Of a DNA stretch of 64,000 nucleotides, positions 1 through 10,715 are shown piece after piece; the first letter of the stretch is position 1, and each line of letters begins with the position of its first letter. The stretch spans positions 268,101 through 332,100 of the forward strand of contig JAVSML010001075.1 in assembly GCA_038503035.1 (NCBI GenBank), in the 5' to 3' direction. The notes below the pieces were generated by a model, which saw nothing but the letters and a program-made list of their open reading frames with translations, did not search any database and had not been told where the DNA came from. Source of the stretch: Crocodylus rhombifer (lineage: Eukaryota > Chordata > Crocodylia > Crocodylidae). Position numbers and translations under genes: made by a program.

Positions 1-80
1 ATTAACCCAGCCACTGGCTCCTGCCTGTCCTCATTGACGTTCATTTCACTTTCTCATGGAAACCTTATGATTGAGCCTGT

Positions 81-2075
81 TTCATAGTCTCATAGTTTCT
101 AGGGTCGGAAGGGACCTGAGCAGATCATCAAGTCCGACCCCCTGCCATGGCAGGAAAGAGTACTGGGGTCAAACAACCCCAGCAAGGTGTTCATCTAGCC
201 TTGTCTTAAAGACCCCCAGGGTAGGAGCCTGCATCACTTCTCTTGGAAGTTGGGTCCAGATCCTAGCCGCCCTGACCATGAAGTAGCGCTTCCTGATGTC
301 TAGTCTGAATCTACCCTCTGCCAGCTTGTGACCGTTATTCCTGGTCACTCCTGGTACTGCTCAGGGGAACAGAGACTCCCCCAGTGCCTGCTGGTCCCCT
401 CTGACTAGTTTGTAACTGGCCACTAGATCTCCCCTCAGCCTTCTCTTGTGGAGGCTGAACAGGTTCAGGTCCCGCAGCCTCTCCTCATAAGGCCTGCCCT
501 GTTGTCCCCTGATCATGCAAGTGGCCCTCCTCTGGACCCTCTCCATGTTGTCCACATCCCTCCTGAAGTGTGGTGCCCAGAACTGGATGCAGTACTACAA
601 CTGCAGTCTGACCAGTGCCGCATAGAGGGGGAGGATCACCTCCTTGGACTTGCTTCCTTCCTGACTGCATCCCCACACAGTCAGCCTACGTTCATTTTAG
701 CATCAATAATAACTCCAAGATCCTTTTCTGCCTCTGTACTGACGAGAAGGGAGTTCCCCAGCCTGTATGTATGGTGCTGGTTGTTCCTCCCCAGGCGCAG
801 CACCTTGCACTTGTCAGTGTTGAAACCCATCCTGTTCTCATCCGCCCACCCATGTAACCTGTCTAGGTCCGATTGAAGCCTACTCCTCCCTTCTAGCGTG
901 CCCACCTCCCCCCACATCTTAGTGTTGTCTGTGAATTTGAACAGGGTGCTTTTTACCCCCTCGTCCAAGTCACTGATGAAGATGTTGAACAGTGCAGGCC
1001 CAAGGACCGAGCCCTGGGGGACGCCACTGCCCACATCCCTCTAGGCTGAAAATGACCCATCCACCACCACTCTCTGGGTACGGCCTTCCAGCCAGTTGGC
1101 GACCCATTGACTGTGTAGGTGTTGACACCACGGTCCCCCAGTTTTTTAATGAGAAGGGGGTAAGAGACCGTACCTAAAGGCCTTCCTAAAGTCCAGAAAG
1201 ACTATGTCCACTGCTACCCCTGCATCAAGGGTTTTGTGACCTGGTCATAGAAGGCTACCAGGTTGGTCTGACAGGACCTGCCTCTAATGAACCCGTGTTG
1301 GTTGCCCCTAAGCATAAGCTCCCCCACTGGCCCCTCGTGGACATGTGCCAGAATAATTCTCTCAAAAAGCTTCCCCAGGATCAAGGTAAGACTAACTGGC
1401 CTATAGCTTCCTGGGTCTTTCCTCCCTTTTTTGAAAATGGGAACCACATTGGCCCTTTTCTAGTCCTCTGGCACCATGCCAGAGCACCATGAGTGCTCAT
1501 AAAGCCGTGCCAGGGCTTTACCTCTGCTAATGACCTCAGCTAATTCCCTCAGCACTCGGGTTGGAGATAGCCAGGACCAGCTGATTTAAATGCGTCCCGT
1601 CCCTCCAGAAGTTCCCTGACTAGATCCTCACTGACCCTTGGCTTGGATGCGTCTCCCCTGGGGCCTACGGGGGTCCTGTGGGGGGGGGGGGGGTGACCCA
1701 GTCCCTGCTCAGAAAAATGGAGGCAAAGAAATTGTTAAATAGGTTAGCTTTGCTGTCTGGTGCGATGACCAGATTTCCTAGCGTGTCTTGCAGGGGTCCC
1801 GCGTTACCCGGTACCTTCTTTTTACCCCCTACATATTTAAAAAGGGACTTCTTGTTGTCCTTGATGTGGGTAGCTAGTCCTAGTTCCATCTCCACCTTGG
1901 CCTTCCTGACCGCTCCCCCTTACAGCCCCCAGCAACCGCAGTATAGTCCTCCCTGGTGATGGCCCCTCCATTCCATTGGGTGTACGCCTCCCTTTTAGCT
2001 AGGAGACATTCCCATATGCTTTTGGTGAGCCATGGGGGCTTTTGCACCCTCTTGCCCCCTTTGAGCTGTTTCTGT
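81..2075 (-). mobile_element. CR1 LINE, 5'-truncated, decayed
   Basis: Minus-strand CR1 retrotransposon. Its 3' end lies at the left (about 81-160), with the usual CR1 tail of short TCATAG-type repeats and the GGGTCGGAAGGGACCT-like 3' block. Conceptual minus-strand translation gives reverse transcriptase pieces in shifted frames: SGVPQGSVLGPALFN (about 1000-1034), KFTDNTKMW (the F-A-D-D site decayed to FTDN), YRPVSLTLILGKLFE (about 1390), and the linker TKSIWECLLAKREAY (about 1990-2040). The endonuclease and ORF1 are missing, so the copy is 5'-truncated near 2075. Several frameshifts and a run of 14 G at 1680-1693 break the frame. It is a dead pseudogene copy. The boundary at 2075 is approximate. 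Confidence 0.93.
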
Positions 2076-3054
2076 CCATACATTTGAATAAAAAGCCAAA
2101 TATAAGCATAGCCAATTTTTGTCCAAGTTTGAAAAATGTGACTCTTGTCTCTACCCAAGGTAAGGGCTTCCCCCTGGCTATCTGATGATATTTGTATAAG
2201 TTAAACCACCAGCAGCTCTTTCATTGCATGAAATGGAGTAGACCAGCTTATCTAAACATGAGATTTGCCAAACTTCACCCCAAAATGTTGATAAGAATTC
2301 CTGACTACTTATTAGATAGCTAAGGATCTGGTGATAGGATATGGAGCCTCTCATCATTCAATAATGGGACAAGAAACCAGAATACAAAGCCCATAGTTAC
2401 TGTCAAAGAGTTCAGAAAGCCAGGATGAAATAAGAGTAGTAAACTTAGGTCCCTGACAGTTGTTACATTTATCATGTGATCAACATGTTAATCTCACAAT
2501 AAATTGTAATATGCCACATTCAACAAATTTATTTGGCTATCAAGTAGGAAACATCACATGCTTCCTTGACCTGGTTCTTATGTTCATGTCTATACCCCAG
2601 ACTAACAACTATGCCAATAGAATGTTCTTGTCATAGGGAGATGGTCCCAGGAAGCTACATCAGTTTCAAGTGGGCTACTTCTACTCTGATGCACATGTGC
2701 AAACCCACTGAATGCAGCTGACTTGTCTCAATGCATTCCTTTGCAAAGCAAAAATAGATAGGCTATCTTGGATAGCCATGCATTATCATAGCTCTATTTT
2801 TGGGACACCTGAATCTTGTTGTCTGATGGCTTCCAAGTTATTATACAGGGAGACTAAAAAACTCATTAGAATTGTCACTCAAGTTGGTAAATAATTGATC
2901 TGACTTCAAAATGCTATTAGGAAGGATTAATTTCATACACAAAGAAGTTGTTTTAAAAACACCTACTGACATGTAGCACAGACAGAATGAGTTCTGTTGT
3001 GGTCCAGGTCAGAGGGGTGTTTTCAGTTGAGATGAACAGAGTATAGGGGACAGT
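2076..3054. other. Unique intergenic DNA, nothing recognised
   Basis: AT-rich, stop-dense on both strands. I see no repeat termini, exon-like segments or RNA gene here. Confidence 0.5.
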
Positions 3055-3320
3055 GGGCACATCTACATGTGCCCCTATGGCGCTATTGTTACTGTGCCAT
3101 CATTTAGTACTTCCTTTTGGAAGTACTGTACTATTTCAGTAACAGCCTGTACTGTGCAATGCTAGTGGCGCACAGTTATTTTTAGCTGCTGCGTTGCCAT
3201 AGCAATGCGCTATACTGAGGGAGTGCGTTGCTACAGAGATGTAGTGGCAGCATCATGGTTTTTGCCTATGTCGCCGTAGCGTGTTGCTACAGTGATGTAG
3301 CGTCACATGTAGATGTGACC
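3055..3320. mobile_element. Harbinger-like MITE, GGG...CC ends (copy A)
   Basis: Short non-autonomous DNA transposon. The left end GGGCACATCTACATGTG is matched in inverse by the right end near 3303-3320 (CACATGTAGATGTGACC). Three-base AGT duplications flank it (3052-3054, 3321-3323). The 3-bp target and GGG/CCC ends suggest a PIF/Harbinger-type MITE; the crocodilian family Chompy is a candidate that I cannot confirm by eye. A perfect 9-bp hairpin (AGTACTTCC, TTTT loop) sits at 3106-3127. The right edge was later hit by the hAT-like element at 3323. Confidence 0.7.
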
Positions 3321-3322
3321 AG

Positions 3323-4234
3323 TAAGGCTGTGTGAAACAGCCCCGCTTGGTTTCAACTTTCGTTTTGCCATTTTGATGGGATAGTGTTTTGTTTTAAGTT
3401 TTGTTTCATTTCAAAGCACTGCTCCATTTTCATTTCATTTCATTGAAATTGTTTTGACGTTTTGCCCATAGGCTATAATGGGGAAGCACAAAACTGCCTA
3501 TAACATTGTCATTTTTTGGCAGATTTGAACAAAAACAGCAGGGATGGTAGCCCTTTCTGCAGGCATGAAGTCCTGCCAAGTTCCAAGGAGATAGGTACAG
3601 GTGTTTCTGAGGAAACTGCACCTTAAATTCTTGAAAGCAAAACTCATGTCACTTGTAAGTGTGAAGGCACAGGGGGGTGAAAACTGCAGGCATGGTAACA
3701 CCTGCTGAGGCCATGAGGCCTTTCAGGTTTCAAGGAGATAGGTGCAGGGATTTCTGGGAAACTGCACCTCAAGCTGCCGACAAGCAAAACTTGTGACGTG
3801 TGACTATGTGTGTCTGTTAAGGCACACCGTCACTGGAGCTGGTGCCTCTACATGACACAGTAGTGTGCTCCCTATAGCCTCAGCCTGGTCCACCACTTTA
3901 AAGAACAACAAGTAATAACTTAGTGAGCAGCACAGTAGCGCCAGCAGCATCTCAGGCAGCCAAACTGTGACAGCTCTCCTGCAGGAGCTTCTTCTCCACC
4001 ACATATGTTAAGGCTCACCCTCACTCTGTCCTTCCCCCTCTTCCCCCTCCCTCGCCTTACTCTGTTTCTTTGCAGGTAAACCCAGCTTCGGTTTTGAAAC
4101 TCAAAATGTTTTGACTGTTTCATTTTGAGGCTGTTTCAAAGCCCTTCGTTTCATTTCGATGTCACTGTTTTGAGCTCGAAACGAGTCGAAACAGCTTCAA
4201 AACAAAACAGCCAGTGAAATTTTGCACAGCCCTA
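3323..4234. mobile_element. hAT-like non-autonomous element, TAGGGCTGTGC family (copy 1)
   Basis: Terminal inverted repeats read TAAGGCTGTGTGAAAC on the left and, inverted, TAGGGCTGTGCAAAAT on the right. An 8-bp target duplication flanks it: GTGACCAG (3315-3322) and GTGCCCAG (4235-4242), 7 of 8 identical, which is the hAT hallmark. Inside, a block of about 95 bp at 3561-3656 is repeated at about 3708-3799 (shared core CAAGGAGATAGGT...AAACTGCACCT). No transposase ORF is visible. It belongs with the elements at 39336 and 54257. Confidence 0.85.
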
Positions 4235-4249
4235 GTGCCCAGTGTAAGG

Positions 4250-4457
4250 CAGAGGTCGGCAACATTTGTTGGCAGTGCCAACAAACACCCGTAACCTTGA
4301 CTTGTAAGATGTTGGGATGCCAGGAGCGGACAGCAGGGGAGCCATGAGGGGCCTGATCCTTGTTGTGGCAGTGCAGTGCAGCCCCCTTCCCTGGTGTGCC
4401 AAGCAAAATGCCTTCATATGCCACACTGGCACCTGTGCTAGGGGGTGCCTACCCCTG
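4250..4457. mobile_element. Short hAT MITE, CAGRGGTMGGC ends
   Basis: A 208-bp element with ends CAGAGGTCGGCAAC and, inverted, CAGGGGTAGGCACC. A perfect 8-bp duplication GTGTAAGG flanks it (4242-4249 and 4458-4465). Short C-A-G-starting termini plus an 8-bp target are typical of hAT MITEs. It sits 15 bp from the previous element, and its left duplication overlaps that element's duplication by one base. Confidence 0.88.
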
Positions 4458-4849
4458 GTGTAAGGTACATGATAGTGAACATCACTGAGCGTATGTGAAA
4501 AGATCCCGAAGTGCCTTCATTCGGTTTTCTAAAATGACTTTAGCACCAACTGTTAATGAGCATCAGTAGAACGTGGAGCTATGGCTCACATTATCTTGAT
4601 TTCAGTGGGAGTTAAGTGCTTAAATTCCTTTGAGGATCTGGACTTAATTTCTCAAAAGTGACTGCCTTGGGATTGAGAATCCTGGTGTTTTAAAAAGAAT
4701 AATTTTTAGAGAGGAGGGTTTTCCTCACTTCTTGAAAATAAAGATTTTTAAAGATTTTTCAAATATGGCACCTAAACTCAGTAGTTACTTTGGAAAATCT
4801 TGGTCTTAATATACACACAAATTCAGGCTCTCATCATAGAAGTGTATGA

Positions 4850-5170
4850 ATGTATTTAGATTTTATTTTTCCTCCTTCTAGGTCTATTGAAGCCAGTTTC
4901 AGAGCTGTCAGGCCTATTTTCAACCACATATCAAAGACTATTTGTGCTCTCTCTGAAACAGTGCATCTTTTACAACTCAGTCAAGTGGTGAATGCAGAAG
5001 CCCAATCCTCAAGACTCCTGGCAGAAGAGATCAAACAGGTTTTTGAACATCTCTCAAACAAATTCCTCAAGTGCAGATTCATTTCTCTAGTACATGTTCC
5101 CAGTGAAATTCTGAGCTTCCAAGGAGATAGGGAAAAGGTCTCTTGGTTGTCATCTGACTTTTTTTTTTAG
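4850..5170 (+). other. Orphan exon-like ORF, unrecognised
   Basis: A 106-codon open frame in otherwise stop-dense DNA. From about codon 11 the translation is amphipathic and probably helical (SIEASFRAVRPIFNHISKTI through SRLLAEEIKQVFEHLSNKF), with regularly spaced leucines. A polypyrimidine tract and AG (acceptor-like, ending 4881) precede this stretch, and a CAG|GT donor-like site lies at 5038/5039, so 4882-5038 could be an exon of 157 nt. I do not recognise a family. It could be a real exon of an unannotated transcript, a fossil transposon protein, or chance. Confidence 0.25.
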
Positions 5171-5240
5171 GCAGTGTTAAATAGACAAGAGTATGTGTTT
5201 CAGTCTGGAAACTAAAGATTTGTCTTCACTTTCTTGCTTG

Positions 5241-5490
5241 CGCTTGTTCTCAATTTTTTTATAGTACGGGCACCCCTCCATAACTTTTCTGAATTGTGTG
5301 GCACCCAATTTAAAAAACTAATTTATAGATTACTGTGTTTACCTCCTTGCAGCAGGGCCTGGCAGCGGGCATGGTGGAACAGCCAGGTGAGCCTGAGCCT
5401 GCTCTTACCTGCTTAGTTTACCTGCTGATCTCCTAACACCTCACAGCACCCTTCAAAAGATCTAGAGGCACCCCAGATTGAGAATTGCTG
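5241..5490. mobile_element. Decayed hAT MITE
   Basis: The left end CGCTTGTTCTCAATTTTT and the inverted right end CAGCAATTCTCAATCTGGGG resemble the common hAT terminus type CAGTGGTTCTCAACC. GGGCACCCCT follows the left end, and GGCACCCC lies just inside the right end. Flanks show only a weak 6-of-8 duplication, so the boundaries are tentative. Confidence 0.5.
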
Positions 5491-6055
5491 GCTTAGGCTA
5501 ATGTAGTCTAGCTATCCCAATGCAAAAGCGCAGTGAATACAAGGCACTTCAGTTTTATCATAGAGTTAAGTTTTCCAAGGTTAACCCCAGCTGGGAGAGA
5601 AAAGCAGGTTTTGGAAAGTTTGTTTCCTGACAAAACTAACGTGCCTTGTCTTCACTGTTATTACTTTAGTGGATGAAGTAGACAAGAATTCTCTTAAGAT
5701 GGAGGTGGCTTCTGAAGAGATCCTGGTCTAGTTACAGGCTGCAGCAGGAACGAGCTCAGTACCTGCCTGTCATTCCTGCAGCACTCATTATGGTCTCTAG
5801 ACCCGGTGCTCAATGCAGTCAGTTGGGTAGCAGTTCCCCAGCCCCCTGTACACCTCTCTGATGTTCGGGAGTATCCATAGCACAAACCGTCTTTCCAGAA
5901 GCCTTGGCTGTTGCCATAAACTGCTGCCTCATGGTAAATGAGTGGCATGTGCTAGGGCCAAATATAAGTCTTTATGTCACCACCTGTGGGTACCCTCTTC
6001 TCTCTAGGTGAGAAATGACCACTGGCCACATGGTATAGTGGTGTCAGACACTAGC
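5491..6055. other. Unique intergenic DNA, nothing recognised
   Basis: No repeat ends, coding-like frame or RNA structure noted. Confidence 0.45.
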
Positions 6056-6775
6056 CAGAGTTGGGACTAGCCAGCAGGCCCAACTTGGCCTGAGGTGGTG
6101 CTGGCAGGGCATTGAGAACTGATGGTCACTTGAGCTGGCAGTGTGTTGAAGCCAAGGAGCCTCCCTTAAACCAGTCGGAAGTGCTGAGCTGGGAGGTGTG
6201 CTATCCAGCTCATATGGGTGTTAAGCACTGATGGTCATTTGGAGCAGCGATGGTCAAGGCCTGTAGGTCTCTGCTGCCATCCCTTAAGGCAGGGGCGGGC
6301 AATTATTTTGGGCAGAGGGCCACTTACTGAGTTCTGGCAAGCCATCGAAGGGCTGCATAACGGGCAGCCCAGGGCAGATTAAGATTAATTTTCTAAATTG
6401 TTCAGGGGCCCCGTGGGCCAGGCAGAATGGCTCGGCAGGCCGCATTTTGTTCACCCCGCCTTAAGGCCTTCGATCTGAAATGGAACCGAGGCTGTTGCTG
6501 TCCAGCTCATCGGGGTGGCAAGCACTATAGTCATTTGAGAGCGGGTATGCTCCCCTCTTAGGGTCATCTGTGTAGGGTGTCTCTGTACCTGAGCCTCGGG
6601 GGTGCTCTTCCAGCTCATTGCACAGGACCAGTATGTTGGCCATTTGAGGAATTCATGGTCTGCATAGACCACCAGCCCCCTCTTAAGGCCCGTGGGAGGG
6701 ACAGACCTGACTGAAACCGAGCTAGAAGTGGTGCTGACTAGCTCGATGGACCATAGTTCGTTAAGCACCCTGCCT
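6056..6775. repeat. Degenerate ~110-bp tandem repeat
   Basis: Recurring anchors mark the units. CAGCTCAT-like words occur at 6206, 6503, 6611 and 6739, and GGTCATTTGAG-like words at about 6123, 6231, 6527 and 6638. After removing the inserted hAT element at 6290-6458 and its duplicated target, spacings are about 108-128 bp. Units are strongly diverged, so this is an old minisatellite. The stretch is not coding. Confidence 0.65.
6290..6458. mobile_element. hAT MITE inside tandem repeat
   Basis: A 169-bp element with ends CAGGGGCGGGCAA and, inverted, CGGGGTGAACAAA. Perfect 8-bp duplications CCTTAAGG (itself palindromic) flank it at 6282-6289 and 6459-6466. It interrupts the ~110-bp tandem array and so postdates it. 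Confidence 0.85.
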
Positions 6776-7943
6776 GCCTGCCTTGGCATCTGGTTTTGGA
6801 TCTAAGTTCAACTGTCCCCTGCTGTGCTCTCTTTTCTCTATCTTATTGTTTTATGTGCAAGTCGCCCCCTCCTGCTTCGCTGTTTTTCTCTACAGCTGGG
6901 CATTTGTGTAATGATTAAAACAACCATGCAGTTGGCAAATTGCTGAAAAGGGATTCATGGCAGTCATCATCATGGCAGCCCAAGTCACAGAGCATGGCTG
7001 CTGCTATCGGGCTGGCAGGCCGATAACAGCAGGCGCTGCTGTTCCAGTCCGGCCCCACAGCAGTAGTGGTGGGGAGCCAGCGCTGCTGCTACAGGGCTGG
7101 GCTGGAACAGCAGTGCCAGCTTCATAGCACTGCCACAGGGCTGGGCTGCGCTGGAGCCATGCTCTGTGCCCTGAGCTGCAGCAGGGTCGGAGCCTACTGG
7201 TGTGGAGCAAAGATAAGGAGGAGTGCAACAGAGTGGGGGACAGAGAGAAGCAGCGTTGCGGGGTGGGAGACTGTGGGCTACAGGGGAGGAGTGGAAGGCC
7301 ATGCAGAGGTCTTTTCCTCTGCCACCCTGCAGCCTTGATTGAAAGGCAAGGGCCATTTCCCCTTGCATTAAATGGGTCAAAAACCTTGTTTTCTAATTGA
7401 GTAAATATGGTAAATTGATGTGGATGGTGCTTCTTTCCTCAGGGGGTTTTGGCATTCAGTGAAAAGGAGCCTTCTCATTTTCACGCTTGGCTTCCTGGAA
7501 GGAGGTGGCAGCGTAGGAGCCAGGGCTCTTCATTCATTGTTCTCCTGTGAGCTTAAGACATCTAAGAGGGGAGGAGAGGGAGGGCAGGGAATCTTGTCAC
7601 AACACCTCTCTTTGTATCTGGGCAGATCTGCTCTCATCCTGCTAGAGCACAGAGAACTCTCTGTTGCCACCAATAAAAAAAAATAGAAAAAAATACAAAA
7701 CTGATTTGTCCCCTGTCAAGCAATAAGAGGCCTTAACTGGCTTTGTGCTACTGCATCCCAGACAGTCACCTGGAGGACAATGGGAGGAAGATGGAGAAGA
7801 AAGGTTAGGGAATGAAATTGCAAATTTAGGATTGCCCATCTGTCCAGGTCCATACTAGCCATGACATTTCCAGGCCAGGTGCAGTCACTGAAGGCAAATG
7901 TCTCATATGATGATTAGAAATGCAAAGCTCTAGAACTTTTGGT
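6776..7943. other. Intergenic, GC-rich CTG-type patch
   Basis: 6990-7330 is GC-rich and full of CTGCTG/CAGCAG words, including GCTGCTGCTATCGG against CCGATAACAGCAGG (about 6998-7033). Both strands stay open for 70-130 codons there, which I attribute to composition. The remainder shows nothing. Confidence 0.4.
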
Positions 7944-8163
7944 TCAGAGATGATGCCTTTTATTAGACCAACTAAGAAATTGCAGAAAAATATCTTTTTC
8001 TGTAAGCTTTCAGGCACACATGCCCTTCCTTGGGCTCAGGGAAAATTAAAGATGGTAAAAAGTTCCCATAAGTAGAGGAAGGGCACGTGTGCCCAAAAGC
8101 TTGCAGAAAAAGATAATTTTTTTGTGATTCCTTAGTTGGTCTAGTAAAAGTTATCATCTCTGA
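7944..8163. mobile_element. Palindromic MITE, 'TTATTAGACCAACTAA' family (copy 1)
   Basis: A 220-bp near-palindrome. The left arm begins TCAGAGATGATGCC, followed by TTTTATTAGACCAACTAA and an AAGCTTTCAGGCACAC block. The right arm repeats all of these in inverse order (GTGTGCCCAAAAGCTT, TTAGTTGGTCTAGTAAAA, ATCATCTCTGA). Long terminal inverted repeats of about 90 bp and no ORF indicate a foldback or MITE-type element. A second member is at 34730-34937. Confidence 0.75.
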
Positions 8164-9529
8164 TAGAAAGGCTGCTTCTTATCACTTCTTCCACAACTTA
8201 TTATTTCTGATGCATCAGTTTTCATGTCTTCTTCCAGGCAGCACAAGTGCAGCCTGCAGCAGGCAAGTCTTTGCTAAAACCTGAGAGCAGAGTGGGAAGC
8301 TTCTGGACAGACCTACCCCTTGTGTTTAGGTCAGAACTGTTTAACAAGACAGCAACATTAATTTTCTCATCATCTATTGCTTTGTAACCCAGACTGAAGT
8401 TTTCCTGAATATGCTGCATAGGCTTCTTGAAATTCTGGAAGTTGGTAGTAGAAACAATGCACAGTCTTTAAGGGAGACTGAAATATATTATATAACATAT
8501 TAACCACTGACTTTATTATGATACGAGAGAAGAATAATTCGTTAAAGTCAGGATCCAAAATCCTGTGAAGTCAATGAAAAGATTTCCATTTATTTCAGTG
8601 AGTGCTGAATCAGACCCTAACTGTTTGTGAATCTGAAATATATTGAAATATAAATAACACACAGAGAACAAGCAGCAGCTGCCAACTTCACAACATCTGA
8701 GGGAATTCAGATCCCATTAAAAATCACTGAAAATCCCCAAATCCAAGGGTCCATTCTGTGACAGTTATTTGTGTATTGTAATTTAAAATGCTTTGGGAAG
8801 GCACAATACAATTTACATTGTAGACTAGTGTAGCCAAGTGATTTTTTATGTCCAAGAGCATCTTTTAGCTGCCTATCACATTAAGGCAAATTGCTGCAAA
8901 TTTTCTTTGAAAAAAGTGGCTCAAATAATATTACTATGGTAAAATTTTTGCTTTAAGAAACATCCATCAGGGTATGACTGTTTACCTGAAGGGTTTTACT
9001 CAAAAGCAATGTGTGTGTGGGTGACAATTAGGTTAGAATGACCTCCCTTAAGTACACATTTAAAAAAGTCACTAAGAGTGATACAGGCATTGACAGCTAG
9101 TGCAAATCTAGCAGCATAATTGTGGTACATGAGGCATCTATGAAAGACTGAATTGATCCTGAGAAATCTCAGGACATATCTTGCTCTCAAGATCACTGAT
9201 CATCCAGTGAGAGATCTTTGCTTGTGAGATAATACTTTCAATCTAATGTTTGCTTGGATTAGTATGGGTGTCATTTTGCAAACACTGCTCTCAATGATTC
9301 AAGTCTAACAAAGTCCATTAGCAGTCTTCTTTATGCAACTAAATTTTGCTTTCCCCTTCTCCCGGAGCCCACCTTGATCCTGTATTTGAGTACAGCTCTT
9401 CAGCTCTGAGAGTCAGTCCACTAAATTGTTTAGAAGTTTGGAGTGGACATGAAAAGACCTGAATTCTGTTTTAGTTTTGCCACTGGTGGACCATGAGCTC
9501 AGTGGATAAGGGACTTGGATAGGTAATAA
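8164..9529. other. Unique intergenic DNA, nothing recognised
   Basis: AT-rich, without repeat ends or plausible exons. Confidence 0.45.
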
Positions 9530-9725
9530 AACACTGCTTGTTATAGACTTCCCAAGGGGGTGGTGGTGCAGTCCCCAACCTTGGAAGTCTTCAAGAGGAG
9601 AATGAACAGACACCTTGCTGGGATCATTAGATCAGTGGTATTCCTGCCCAGAGCAGGCGATTTGGACTCTGATCTTCCAAGGTGCTTTCCAGCTGTTCTA
9701 TTACCAACTATGTTATGATTCTATA
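9530..9725 (+). mobile_element. CR1 3'-end fragment
   Basis: Plus-strand CR1 3' end. It starts in the CR1 C-terminal coding tail (GTCTTCAAGAGGAGAATGAA) and runs through an imperfect C-A-G-AGCAGG region to a 3' tail ending GTTATGATTCT. It is directly followed by another CR1 piece. Confidence 0.75.
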
Positions 9726-9734
9726 CAATATACA

Positions 9735-10715
9735 AAGGAATCTCATGAGGTTCAAGGACAAGTGCAAAGTCCTGCCCTTAGGACCATGAACAATGTGTGC
9801 ACCCGGCAGATGGGGGGCACAGCTGCGCAGGTGGTGGTGGGAGCATGGTGGCGGTAGGAGCGTGAAGGAGGTAAGTCAGAGCTCCTGCAGATGCCGGTGG
9901 CACTGTTGGCAGCAGGGGGGCAGTGGCAAGTGTCAATGAGAGGTCAGCGACCACCTGCAGGCACCATTGGCAGTGCCTTTTTGTAGGGGTGCACTGCCAC
10001 GCTCAGGCAGTGCACCTCCTATGCGTCACCCCTGCTTAGGACAGAACAGTTCCATGACCCAGTACACACTGGGGGCTGACTGGCTGGGCAGCAGCTCTGC
10101 AGAAAAGGACCTGGGGGTTACAGTGGACAATAAGCTGAATATAAGCCGACAGTGTGCCCTTGTTGCCAAGAAGGCTAACAGCATACTGGGCTGCATTAGT
10201 AGGTGTGTTGCCAGCAGGTCAAGGGAAGTGATTATTCCCCTCTATTCAGCACTGGTGAGGCTACATTTGGAGTACTGTGTTCAGTTTTGGGGCCCCCACT
10301 ACAGAAAGGATGTGGACAAATTGGAGAGAATCCAGTGGAGGGCAACAAAGATGGTGATGGGGCTGGGGCACATGACTTCTGAGGAGAGGGTGAGGGAATG
10401 GGGTTTATTTAGTCTAGAGAAGAGAAAACTGAGAGGGGACTTTATAGCAGTCTTTAACTACCTGAAGGGGGATTTGAAAGAGGATGGAGCTAGATGGTTT
10501 TCAGTGGTGAGAGATGACTGAAAAAGAAGCAACAGTCTCAAGTTGCAGCAAGGGAAGTTTAGGTTAGGTATTAGGAAGAATTTTTTCATTAGAAGGGTAG
10601 TGAAATACTGGGACAGGTTACTGAGAGAGGTTGTGGATTCTTCATCCTTGGTGGTTTTTAAGACATGGCTTTACAAAGCCTTGGTTGGGAAGATCTAGTT
10701 GGGGATGGTCCTGCT
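9735..10715 (+). mobile_element. CR1 reverse-transcriptase fragment, split by a hAT-like insertion
   Basis: Plus-strand CR1. The segment 10043-10521 translates to the RT C-terminal portion: SSSAEKDLGVTVDNKLN, RSREVIIPLYSALVRLHLEYCVQFW, DKLERIQWRATKMVMGLGHM, LRGDFIAVFNYLKG. The same CR1 starts at about 9735 (CTCATGAGGTTCAAGGACAA) and is interrupted at 9785-10034. It ends near 10715 in GGGGATGGTCCTGCTTTG, short of the full 3' tail. Confidence 0.9.
9785..10034. mobile_element. 250-bp hAT-like insertion within CR1
   Basis: The insertion separates two halves of one CR1 and is bounded by perfect 8-bp repeats CTTAGGAC (9777-9784, 10035-10042). Its ends are CATGAACAAT and, inverted, CAGGGGTGAC, so terminal repeats are weak. 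A 10-bp hairpin (GTGCACTGCC / GGCAGTGCAC) lies near its right end. No coding potential was seen. Confidence 0.75.

Noticed and set aside
78..84. Furin cleavage site in ADAMTS14 (residue numbering 78-84, RHRVARS)
   Set aside because: It lacks the RX(K/R)R arrangement; the true convertase site in this family lies later in the propeptide, outside the window.
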